Positions 21,963 to 31,945 of a stretch of 64,000 nt of DNA are shown here, piece after piece. Numbering within the stretch: the first letter of the stretch is position 1; every line of letters starts with the position of its first letter. The DNA is from Symbiodinium microadriaticum. Taxonomy: Eukaryota; Sar; Dinophyceae; Suessiales; Symbiodiniaceae. Both the position numbers and the translations under genes were made by a program. The DNA lies in NCBI GenBank assembly GCA_001939145.1, contig LSRX01000048.1:571905-635904 (forward strand), written 5' to 3'. Below the pieces are notes generated by a model that ran no database searches, was not told where the DNA came from, and saw only the letters and a list, made by a program, of their open reading frames with translations.

Positions 21963-22720
21963 ATCCTGCTACTGCTCCTGCTACCTTTACTGCTACCGTT
22001 ACTGCTGCTGCTACAGCTCCTGCTAGTGCTAGTGCTAGTGCTACTGTTACTGCTACTGCTGCTGCTATTGCTGCTTGCTGCGGCAGCTATGACTACGGCT
22101 GTGGCTGCCGCTATAGCTGCTGCTGCTACTGCCGCGGCTACTGGTCGGACACGACGACAGCGACGACGATTGCCACCACTGCCACCACTGAAAACATGAT
22201 CACGTCAAAGGACGGGGAGCCTCGACGCAAAGGTGGAGGCGCTGAAGGCATAGCCGAGATGCTCACTTGGACATGTTTGTGGACCTTGCATCGTGATTAT
22301 CACTTACCTTTTTGGCAAGAAAACGAGACGTCATGCATTGGAGGCCTGAGTTGCAGTTGACATCAAGATATTGTAGCCACTGGCATCTGCTCAATGATGG
22401 TAAAGAGTTCGAGTGCCGTTGACGTGGTTCATCTAATCGCTGCAGCTGAATCAGGCTTCATGTTACGTTTTTCTCAATCTACGGGCAAAGATTCGCCGAA
22501 AAAACGTGGGAGCCTTTGGGACAGGCCTGGAGCCTTTCCCTGCAGAGGGAGGCCCAGAGCGCCGAGGATGTGACCGGCGCCGTAGCGGCGGCCTTGCTGC
22601 TCGAGCTCGCTTTAACAAACCGAAGGGTTCCAGTCAGGAGAAAACTTCACATCAGTGTCACGGATGTGGTGTGCTGGGATATCACCGAAAGGTTTGTTGC
22701 TTGAATTTGGAGGAAAGAGG
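20450..22720 (+). CDS. Possible gene with tandemly related exons (function unknown)
   Basis: Three exon-like segments encode related peptides. 20,490-20,530 reads [15 protein letters not shown]; 21,335-21,385 reads [15 protein letters not shown]; 22,565-22,610 reads [15 protein letters not shown]. Each follows a plausible acceptor (TTGCAG, CCCCAG, CTGCAG), and the DNA around the Ala run is also similar. The rest of the span contains microsatellites and no recognised domain. It lies inside the large GH3 intron on the same strand. This may be a small gene made of duplicated exons or a set of decayed duplications. I do not recognise the family. Confidence 0.3.
21640..22200. repeat. Compound trinucleotide microsatellite with a 5-base N gap
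   Basis: ACG/ACC repeats (21,650-21,740), GCC/ACC repeats (21,825-21,863), NNNNN at 21,864-21,868, AGC and TGC runs (21,880-21,960), then interrupted CTG/CTA repeats to about 22,170. The gap means the true length is unknown. Confidence 0.95.
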
Positions 22721-22729
22721 TTGAGGCAC

Positions 22730-23760
22730 CCTTCCCACCTAGTGATCCAGCATGGCTCAGGCTGCGTTTGAGCAGATCCGCGAAATGATCCACGGCCACC
22801 GCGCCGCAGCTCTGAAGGTTGAAAATGGCTTTCGCAAGACCGCAAGATCTCGGTTTCTTTTGTAGGGTCCCCGTCCCAGGAACCTATCACTTGAAAGACT
22901 GCTAACTTCCAACAGACCCTTATGCTCCGCAGGCCTTGTAGTCCCTAGCGGCATCTTTTGTCTGGCAGCGCCAGCTAATCCCACGTGCTTGACCCATACG
23001 TATCACTGTACAGAATACGAAAGATAGATGCAGACACGTGCTGCGTGGTGCCCTCGACACTGTTCTCCAAAGGAGGCAGTTGCTTTCGGCTTGTGCGCAA
23101 GGCCGCGCGCTGCATGGGCGAAGGGCCTTTGTTGCACTCTGAAGGGCATCGGGGAGCTGGGCAAGGAAAGAGTCGCAAGGTGTTATAACTCCAACAGCAA
23201 CGATACCAACCCCGAGCTCCCCTTGGCAGCAGCCCGTTGCTCTGATAGACTGGCCCAGAGAGGCCTGGCGTTCCGATTGCTTCGTAGCTTGGAGACAGCA
23301 AGGTGGCCTCAGGCAGCCATCGGAAACCCGAGCCTAATCACCAACGTCATGCGACGACCGAAAGACAAAGAGTGGCGGGTTGCCGAAGCTGGTTAACGTT
23401 GATCGATCTCTGGAAGCGGTGTTCTTTCACCAACTTGCAGCTTACGGCTCATGTCAAGTTTCAAACTTTGCCGTCGTTTCTCAGGGTTCTGGATTGGACG
23501 GAGAAACGTCAAGTCTCACGCAAAGAAACCAGGAACCCACTCACTAGGACTGGACTTTTGGTTGTCCGCCCGACCATGGGCCTGTCGAAGTCAGCGGTGC
23601 CGTGCTCAGAGGTATAACGGAGGTTTTGTGTAGCGGGAGAGGTCCTCGACGACTCAACTTTAGCAATGCAAGGCACGCGATGGCTGCATCGAAGGTTTCT
23701 CTCGCTGCAAAGGTCCCTTGGTCAGAGATGTGCCGATCGTAGTGGCGTGGTCATTCTTCA
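22730..23760. other. No gene recognised
   Basis: Short open frames on both strands without domains. Lies within the large GH3 intron. Confidence 0.4.
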
Positions 23761-24870
23761 TTGCTGATCGAGTGTAGTGTTGCTGCACGGCACGGTGCCC
23801 TCATACGCTGTCATACGCCGTCATACGGAGGTCGGCGAGGAGCTTGCGCGGTTTTGGCCAGCTCTTTGAGATGCGTCGGGTCAGCCCTTTGTGACAGCCA
23901 GCTCTCCAAGATAGCTCGCAGGTCTGCGGCCACACCGGAAGACCCTTCCCATAGAGATGTGAAGTCTTGTGGGCAACCTGTGGACGGTGAAGTGGCCGGC
24001 AAAGCAGAGGATGCCTGGGACTGGCACTCCGACGATGCGGGCGTCGAGTCGTCCATCCCAGCAGTCCGAACGCTGCCCCAACGACCCAAGATCGTCGATT
24101 CCATGAGCACGCGGCTAATGCGCTTCGAGGATCGCGGAGTACTTGGGCGCTCGGTGGCCACACCTACCTCCATCAGTACAGAAGCATCCAACATCGTTAA
24201 GGCAGAAATACAGAGCGAGTCTTGTGAGACCGACCATGACTGCCTGTGCATCCCATCCGATGCTTCCTTGCTTGATGGGGTGCGGTTGCTTGTCCTGCAT
24301 CACCTTGCCAAGGGCGTCGAAGACCCGACGGCCATGACCCCAAGTCAGAAGCAACTTTTCGAGCGCCATGTCAGCCAGTTGGCCGGATATGCAGAACAAC
24401 TAAAGCAGACCTTGCTGATCTCCCCGCCTTACCTCACTGGCGGAACAGCTTTACAAGAGCCCGGACGAGATGCCTCCACATCCTCCTGCCCAAGTGAAGC
24501 ACCACGACCACTGAAACTCAGGGACAGCGAGCTTCTGGAAATTTACCGAGTGGCCCAGCAGGAGGCTGGGAAGGAGGCAGATTGGCGTGGCCTGCCGGAT
24601 CGAGGGTCCTCCGATGCCTGGCGCTACGAATGGCTTCGTGACTTGAGCCTGAAAGCAGATCGAGGCCAGGCCCCTTTTCTTTCTGCCAACACAATCCATG
24701 GATTTGTTCTTTCGACGTCGCAGCTGATGCCCCGAGGATCTCACCCAAGCAGATCGAAGACACCGCGTGCGCCTCCCGAGCCCGCGGCCGAGCCTCCGGA
24801 GTCTCCCGAGGCGGTGCTCTTAAAGGGCGATGTCTGTCTGCGCATCGTTCTATGTTTGGTGCTGCCATGA
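23761..24870 (+). CDS. Hypothetical protein, open frame of 369 codons
   Basis: The longest open frame of this part, on the same strand as its neighbours. The first codon of the open stretch is TTG; the first in-frame ATGs with reasonable context are inside it (for example ATG 24,103), so the true 5' end is probably an upstream exon. The product is hydrophilic. The middle (LLDGVRLLVLHHLAKGVEDP then QKQLFERHVSQLAGYAEQL) looks alpha-helical, and the end is Pro/Glu-rich. No known domain, signal peptide or membrane segment was recognised. It lies inside the large GH3 intron. It could be a real exon of an unrecognised nested gene. The similarly long frame on the opposite strand is likely a shadow. 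Confidence 0.4.
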   Translation: MLIECSVAARHGALIRCHTPSYGGRRGACAVLASSLRCVGSALCDSQLSKIARRSAATPEDPSHRDVKSCGQPVDGEVAGKAEDAWDWHSDDAGVESSIPAVRTLPQRPKIVDSMSTRLMRFEDRGVLGRSVATPTSISTEASNIVKAEIQSESCETDHDCLCIPSDASLLDGVRLLVLHHLAKGVEDPTAMTPSQKQLFERHVSQLAGYAEQLKQTLLISPPYLTGGTALQEPGRDASTSSCPSEAPRPLKLRDSELLEIYRVAQQEAGKEADWRGLPDRGSSDAWRYEWLRDLSLKADRGQAPFLSANTIHGFVLSTSQLMPRGSHPSRSKTPRAPPEPAAEPPESPEAVLLKGDVCLRIVLCLVLP

Positions 24871-27800
24871 TGGCATGGGTCGCGTTCTTGCTGCGCATCC
24901 CCGTTGCCAACCCTTGCAGTACTGCGTTTTCTTGAGCCATGCAGTGTAGGTATATTTCGATTCTGATTTCACGAGGCAGGCTGAGGGAGATCGCCGCTGT
25001 GAGATGCGCATCTTTGGCACATCTTTGCCTCAGCTGCCCTTGCCACCGCTAGAACGACCCAGCTACGGGGAGGTCGGTAGGTGCAGCGGTTTCACTCTGA
25101 GCCTTCGAAGACGGTTGGCAGTGCCCAAGAGGCGCTGAGCTTAGCTCAGTTAACTGCTCAGTTAATTCGCACGATCGGGTTGAGATCCACCGGCAGCATG
25201 CTCGTGGATGCCCTTGCCTTGAAGGAAACCGCCAGCTCCTAGCACAGGTACACACAACACAGGAGTCCTCCTACACTGGGTGCTTCAGTCCAAGTTGTGT
25301 TGCCATGGCTCCTGGACATCTGCTGTCGCACACGAAATGAACATGAGTCCATCATGTGCCCCAGGGTAGGGACACTGACATGTCTAACCAAACCATAGGT
25401 CGTGGAAGCCATCAGGGCAGAACCGGGAAGTGTTTCATGCAAGGCATAGCTCAAAGGGGCCACAAGGAAGAAGCAGAAGCTTTTTGAGCACCTTGCATCA
25501 CCGTTGCGAGTGATCCTGTATCTTAGGCTTCGAAGCCTTCCGCTACTGGGAACTGAGGGTTGCCTCGCCATGAATGAACTTGAACCGCTTCCTTGCACCA
25601 TGGCCTGACGCCTCCTTTCATGGGAAAGGCAGGCCGACTGTCCGAACCCCTCTGAGCCCTTGAACATGGAAAGCTCAACATGAGTCCACCTCCAACTCCC
25701 ACAATGAAAGTGCTGCAGGCGAAGCATCAGGTCACAGCCGACGGGCGCTGCAAGCGCGAGCGCAAGAAAGATGCAACACGGGAGGAGGTCACATGAAAGC
25801 GACTGTTTGTGAGAAATTAGGGGCTTCAATCTTCTGGTCAGGTGATCGAATCCTGGAGATGCGACCAGTGTACCTTGGAAAACGATCGCTTAAGCCTACC
25901 CGAAGCAGAAATGCAACCGTCAAAGCTCTTCCTTCAGCAACAGTTTTGGCCGCCTCCGATGCTTGGTCTGCTGGCACTCTCATGTCCTCTGAGGCAACTT
26001 CGAAAATGATGCCTCCTTACCCTTCTGCCGCTTGCCAATTCCATGCAGATGACCTGAAGTGCAGAGAGTTAGCCACGAAGGCGAGATGTGTGGTGCGTCG
26101 CGCAAAGATCGCTCCTTGTCTGACTACAGTCCCTCTTGGCATGTCACACGTACTGCGCAAGCGACTGCTCTCCGTACACGAGGTCAGGCAGGTCGGATCA
26201 GGCTGTTCGAGTGACAGGACAGTGTGCATATCAGAACAAGCTGAGACTCAGAGAGACATGTGCCAGCGACGCACATTGCGTTTTTCCAGCCTCAATCTCC
26301 TGAACGATAGATCCTGCCTGGCTGCCTGTAAAGTATGACCCAGGGCTCAGACTTGGTTGCCGAGCCAATACTGGTACTTCCTGGCTTGCGTTGCTCAGGC
26401 GAAGAGGACAGCGACGCATGGCAGCATAAAGTCCAGGGTCTCATTGGGCTCCAACAATTTGAGAAGGCTATGACTCAGCTTGTCAGACTCTACAGGCTAT
26501 GCCTATGTAGACGGCTCAGGAAGGCGACGACATTGCGGAATGGATCCGTGGCAGCAACCAACCCTGTTTGTTGGGCCGCAGGGGGAGTTTCGGGGCCCCG
26601 GCCTGCGGAGAGCAGTGGGCTAACGACTTCGTCTTGTTCCCGACATGGGAAGTTGTGCAGATGCTCAGCCCGAGCTTTCGCATGATAGACCCAAGAAATC
26701 GGTGCATGTCCCCCGATCCTGAACAGGGCGAGACTCGAAATAAACAGAGCACCGAAGGAAAGGCAACTCTCCGATTGTCAGGTCCTGCAACGTCTGCTCT
26801 TTCAAGAACATTGGGCTTTTGCCTTACTGTGAAGTTTGCGAGGCTGGCTGCATGCCATTTCGAGAGCCCGAGCCGGGAGAAGCCACAAACGTTCGGCTGC
26901 CGCATTCAGTTGCGCATCACTTTGCCCGTCAGGCACCTCGATCTGGCTTCTCGGCGGAGAGTGGTAGTCGGACAGGATGAGTCGCTGGGCCCGCTAAGCC
27001 CATCATGATTCTGCAGATTTCTGCAGCGAGGCGGCGACTCCTCAGCGGCTGCATCTGCGGAGGCTGGGCCCCGGCGTTGCGACTTGGCATCTGCAGTGCC
27101 TTGCCTGGGCAGGCTGAGTGGGAATGCCCGCTTTGCTCCTTCCGCAACCCGAGCCATCGGACTGCGTGTGCGCATCCTGTCAGCAGAGTCATAGCAGAGT
27201 CTGGTACATCGGTTTTGGCATCGTGCTTGTGAGTGGATCTGGCAAGCAGAAAGCATTCACCCGAGGATGTGCAACGCCCCACGCCCGGCGGCAGCACGGG
27301 CTACGCCCGCAACGGGTAGTTGAGCACTCAGAACGGAAAGACACATCGCGAGTCGCTGCGCTCGAAACTGGGGTATTTGAGGCAGTGCGTCGCAGCCTGC
27401 TCCAGCAGAGCCCGCAGAAGAAGAAGAAGAGCCTGCCCCCTGCACAGATGAGGCCTGTGTTTTTGGCTTCACAACACCTTGGGTGGACGAAAGATGGGCC
27501 TTGATTGCTTACTCTGGCGAGAGTCGAGCGACACCAACTCCAGCTCCTGACTCATGCGAAGTCCGTCCCGGGTTCGCTAAAGCCGTCATTTTGCACTGGC
27601 GAGGAGCGCCGGCTGCTGATGTCCATGGGTTGGAACCCCGAAGATGGGGATGAAGAAGAGGGGCTGGAGGACTGCTTCAGCTGAGGCTTCGGAGCAGGGC
27701 ATTCGTTGAATGATCTCTGTCTCAGGACTGGGAGATCGATGCCGCTCAAGAGACTCTCGGCGTCATCAGAGCCTTTCATCGAAGCTCGTCGCCTTGACAT

Positions 27801-28923
27801 GGACCCCACTCTCCCAGCCGTAGCCGTGCTCAGGAATCTCATCGGACGGGTGCAAGCGAGGGCAGACCGCGAAGGTTTGCGAGAACGAGCCCAGCGGGAA
27901 TTCGAAGCCTGGAAGGCCCAGTGATCCCTGCAATTGGGCAGCACGTGGCTGTGCAAATTGGCATCGGCGCTGGCAACTTCTACTGTGAACTGAGGCAAGC
28001 TGCTCTTTGGTGACAGCCGGCACTTGTTTGGTCTCACTCGTACCGTAGTGCGCTCGATGCAAGTTGGGAGTAAAACACCGACGCTTCGGTCCGGTCGTGT
28101 AGCTTCCAGTAGTGTGCGAAGTCAGAAAGACCATACTCCCGATACTCGAATTGTTCATGAGTCTGACCGCTGGCGATTGTCCAGAGCGTGTTAACGAGTA
28201 ACTTCAGCTGTTGGATGCGCAGCCGAAGACAAAAAAGGTGCTTCTGCTCTGTTGTGAACATCTCGGTAGGCCTGCAGAGCGGGACTCTCTTGGCGTGGGG
28301 GTCGTTTCTCCAGGATGCCGCTGATGGCTTCCGCATGTATTGGCCCCAGCCCCAGATCTCGACGGTCGAATCTCGGTCGAAAGAGCTGCTCCTGCGACTT
28401 GGTGGCGAGCTGCTTTCGTTCTTCTGGCGCGCAGCTGACGCTCTCCACGCTGTTGCTGCCGGTTCAGGAAAGTGCAGTGCGCAGAGCAAGCAAATGCAAA
28501 AACAACTGCAACGCCACACCAGCTAATGGGCAAGTGTCAACTTTTGCTTTCCGCTTCCCCAGCCTGGTTTGATCGGATGCGCCGCAAAGCTTCCGCGGCG
28601 GACCCTTCCATGGATGTGGCCTTGGCACCTCCGGGCGACGAGGAGGGTAGCAGCGAGGAGCAGAAGTGTGCCCGAGCTGCATTGGGCAGTGCTGCTGCCA
28701 TCTCATGCAAAGCTACTCGAATGTTCGTCTTAGGCCCAGGCGCCTCCTTGGATAATCTTTGGGTGCCCGGCCTCTCGGCTTTGAGAAGGGTGTCTCACCG
28801 GGGTCGATCTAAACTTGCCTCCTTCAAGGAGCGCTGGTTCTCGGTGTGGTGGTAGGCTCGGGGACGCTCGTGGTGATTTCGAAGAGTTGAAACAAGCGTT
28901 GCTGACAAGAAGCCGATATGCAG
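24871..28923. other. About 4 kb without a recognised gene
   Basis: Several open frames of 100-190 codons occur on both strands (for example - strand 25,239-25,829 with a hydrophobic N-terminus, + strand 25,793-26,338), but none shows a family motif. A half RanBP2-type finger, WECPLCSFRNP, is seen at about 27,118. N-terminal exons of the cystinosin-like gene may lie in 28.57-28.9 kb, where + strand frames lead up to the first certain exon. Confidence 0.4.
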
Positions 28924-29648
28924 GGCTCCTGCTTCCTGCCAACGAGCCTGGCTGGGGTGCGCGGACTTCGGAGGTTTTGGGCTGGACCTACTTCTTCGCT
29001 TGGTCGGCTCCCCATTTACGGCGTATACGGAAACTCTCTGACGTCGTCAATGCCACAGCTGTAACTTGGTGATAGACATATCGGCAACCAAGGTCCGTGT
29101 CGTTCTATCCACAGGTTTGTGCCGACTTGACGGCTGCAGATTTTCCTGCTGCGCTGCAGCGATTGCCTTTGGCTGCCAGGTTTTCTTGAATATTCGCAGA
29201 AGAAGCGTGGTGGGCCTTTCGCTGGACTACCAGTGCCTTTGCGGTTGTTTCGTTGTGGAGCTCGCATAGGTCTGCTGAGTCTACTGAGCTGTTGCCTGCT
29301 TCCTCGCTTCTGCTGAGGATTCTGAACGCCGTTTCTCAGCTTGAGAAGCAGTTGAAGAGGCATAGCATGTCTTGCATGTATGCTCATTAGCCGAGTTTGG
29401 CTTTGCTTGCTACTTCCTCTTCAATGCGCTCCTGTTTTGGTCGCCGGGCATTCGAGCGGCCTACCGCCAGAGCCATCATGGGCAGGACGGCCACCCGGTT
29501 TGGTTGTTCTGGCTTGCCTGCAAGGTCAGCAGCTGCATGAACTGTGCAATCTTGCGACGACTCAGCCAGGACAGTGCTGTGCGACTCAATGATGTGGTCT
29601 TTGCCGGCCATGCTTTTTTGATCACACTCATAACCCTGGCTCAGATAG
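28924..29648 (+). CDS. Cystinosin-like PQ-loop transporter, 5' half
   Basis: Cystinosin is a proton-coupled exporter of cystine from lysosomes or vacuoles, with seven membrane helices and two PQ-loops. Here five exons join in frame. EVLGWTYFFAW (to 29,002) is followed by a 22-nt micro-exon at 29,093-29,114 coding SVSFYPQ (first PQ-loop). Next is VFLNIRRRSVVGLSLDYQCL (29,180-29,240), then EFGFACYFLFNALLFWSPGI (29,391-29,497), then DSAVRLNDVVFAGHAFLITL (29,570-29,648). Motif order and spacing agree with animal cystinosin, including the conserved ND. Introns are GT-AG at 29,003, 29,115 and 29,498, and GC-AG at 29,241 and 29,649. The N-terminal luminal region was not identified. The gene continues at 40,377. 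Substrate specificity is inferred from the family only. Confidence 0.85.
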
Positions 29649-30260
29649 GCGGGCATCCAATGCTGCAATTTTGTCTTGACTGTTCCCGGCATGCTGAGAC
29701 GAGACTAGCAGACCGACGAGCTGGATTGCAGTTTGCAGAGCGACCGACTGCAGCTTTTTCTCGCAGCTCTGTCTTGCTCAATAGTGGGGTGTGTCGTTGC
29801 CCGTTGCCATCTGGTGAGGCAGGCTTGTTGTGTAGGTCCTGGCCAAGCTTCGGCAATTTACCCAACATCTCCTGGCAGGCCAGCGATCATCAGCGATGGT
29901 TATCGCCAGGATGAGCCATTTCTTCCAAGCTCGATCCAAGTCTGTGCTGCACTTCCTAGCTGTCCTCCTGAGCCTCAGGCAAGTTGGAGCCTCTCCCACC
30001 CAGAGCCAGGCTCAAGTGGCCAGGCCGCGTACGGCTCCCAACTCAGCTGCGGCGGTGCCTCTGCCAATTCACCTGGGCGCCTCTGCCGGAAGCCCTGGTG
30101 TCTATGTGCCTGTGCAGCTCGTGGGCGGCCTCCAGGGCACCCCGAGTTCTGCGGCCGGAAATCTGTGGACATGGGCCGGCACCTCAGAGAAGCTTGTGTC
30201 GGAAAACATCTCAAGGCAGCACTGGATTTTTAGAGCAACCATGCGAGTCGGTCCGAGGTC

Positions 30261-31780
30261 GTGGCAGCTACAGGAGCTGCTTGGCATGGAGCGAGACAGA
30301 GCCACGAGCCGCGGCAACCGCGGCCGGTTAGGCGCAGCCAGAACGTGGTGCCGAATTTGAATGTCGGCACACACGCCGCTGAAGAGGAGGGCTGGCAGAC
30401 AGCCAGTGAGGATGAGGAGGAGACTTGGCAGGCGCCAGATCCTCAAACCCACGTCCAGTCCAACCTCTTCCAGCCTAGCTTCTCCAACATGTTCCCTGAT
30501 GGCATCCCGGAAATGATGCAATTGCAGCAGGCCCCGCATATGCCACAGATGCTGCATATGCCACAGGGGCCGCACATGCCGCAGATGATGCCAATGGTCA
30601 TGGTTCCAGTGCCACTGCGCGCTAACGCCAATGTGGAGCCTCTCGCCGTGCCTGAGAGTGAGGCCCGAGAGCCTCGAGGACGGGGAGTTGGAACCGCGTC
30701 AGGGTCAGGGCCGTCAGCGCCTGGGCCCGTCTCTCCGGGACGTTTGGATCGTCACGTCTCCTCTACACTGTCAGATGCATCCGATTGGGCCTCCGCCGAA
30801 CAAGCCTCCTTAGCATCTTCCTCAAGCTCAGTTCAGCGGCGCTGGACGAATCGGGACTGCGACTGGGCACTGCGCCAGCTGACTTCGACTGCGAGCGGTC
30901 CGAGCCGTGAGCTTTTGCTGCAGATCCTCCAGGATGCATGGATATTGGCGGGCAGCAAGAGCGGCACACGCGTTGTCCAGGCAGCAATGGATGTGGCAGA
31001 GGCTCCTGACAAACAGCTCCTAACCAATGTCTTCAAAGGCCGAGTCTGGTACGCCTTGAAGTCGCCCCATGCCAACCATGTTTTGCAGAAGATCATTGCT
31101 CTAATGCCGCCGGAGAAGATGCAGTTTGTCTTTGAAGAGCTCAGGCCAAATTCAAGATCTTCCTAGAATGGAATTGTTGAACACAGAAACAACAACAGTA
31201 CCAGCTACTGCGCTTTCTCAGAACGCTTGATATGGTTCTTTCTAGCACCTGCTGTTTCTTCAAGCTCTTGTGCCCATTTTCGTGCTGATCATCACAAGAG
31301 CTACGTTTCGAGTGATGTATTTCGGCCCTGGCAGATGGACGCATGTTCGTACTGTCTGCAGGGGCGGTTGTGGAGGTCGGGGGTCGAAGCACGGCGGTTT
31401 GCGGCGCATAGGCTCCCTAGCGTTACAGTTTGGAAACATCCGCATCACAGTACGCCTTTCGCAAGGAACTGGCTGGACGCGTGGATGAGGCTGCCAGGTG
31501 CTTTGTCCAAATGCGCGCATTGCTTGTTCCTAGTGGTTCAGGGTTCTGGCCAAGGTGCAGTGTTAGTGTATGTTAGTGTAGAAGGGTTAGCTTCAGCAGG
31601 ACGGCACCCTTCTCCCAGATGCAAGAATGGTGGGAACAATAAGAAAGAGATACCGACTGTAGAATCTCCGCCCCTAGGCACCCTTTCGGATGTCGTGTCC
31701 TGGAAAGACTCCTCGAGCATTGTGGCACTTCGCAAAGCGACGTCTTGCTCGACGAGCTGTTGCATCTCGGCAGTCCCCCC
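30261..31780 (+). CDS. Pumilio/PUF RNA-binding protein, 5' part
   Basis: PUF proteins bind 3' UTR sequences through helical repeats and repress or localise mRNAs. The long exon (in frame from about 30,261 to 31,144) begins with an acidic low-complexity region and a Met/Pro/Gln stretch with repeated PHMPQM units. It then enters the PUF domain: GSKSGTRVVQAAMDVAE, then SPHANHVLQKIIALMPPEKM (a repeat with N-H-x-x-Q type base-contact residues) and FVFEEL. A GC-AG intron (31,145-31,677) joins in phase to HPFGCRVLERLLEHCG and DVLLDELLHLG. About eight residues normally found between FEEL and HPFGCRV are missing, so a micro-exon may be overlooked. The next repeat is found only at 36,152, beyond the channel gene. 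The start is uncertain. Confidence 0.8.
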
Positions 31781-31945
31781 TCGATCCAAAGCATCCAAGC
31801 TTCTGTGCTTGTCCGAAAGCCAGGGAGATTGCATTTACAGGCGCTGATTCTGCCGGAGACAGGTGGCAGTTGTGTCATTCGAACTACACGGCCGGGCATT
31901 GGCTCAAGAACGCATGTTTGAGTTTCTCCGCCAGTTGGAAACGCC

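Noticed and set aside
21612..22199. 195-codon frame rich in Ala, Leu and Pro
   Set aside because: Translation of trinucleotide repeats across an N gap.
25239..25829. 196-codon minus-strand frame with hydrophobic N-terminus
   Set aside because: No domain, and all recognised genes are on the + strand; not enough to report as a gene.
27110..27185. RanBP2-type zinc finger (WECPLCSFRNP)
   Set aside because: The first C-x2-C pair fits but the second pair is not C-x2-C in the same frame; too little to call.
29733..29825. Hydrophobic segment RLQLFLAALSCSIVGCVVA considered as a cystinosin helix
   Set aside because: The exon at 40,377 joins directly in frame to 29,648 and supplies the expected helix, leaving no place for this segment.
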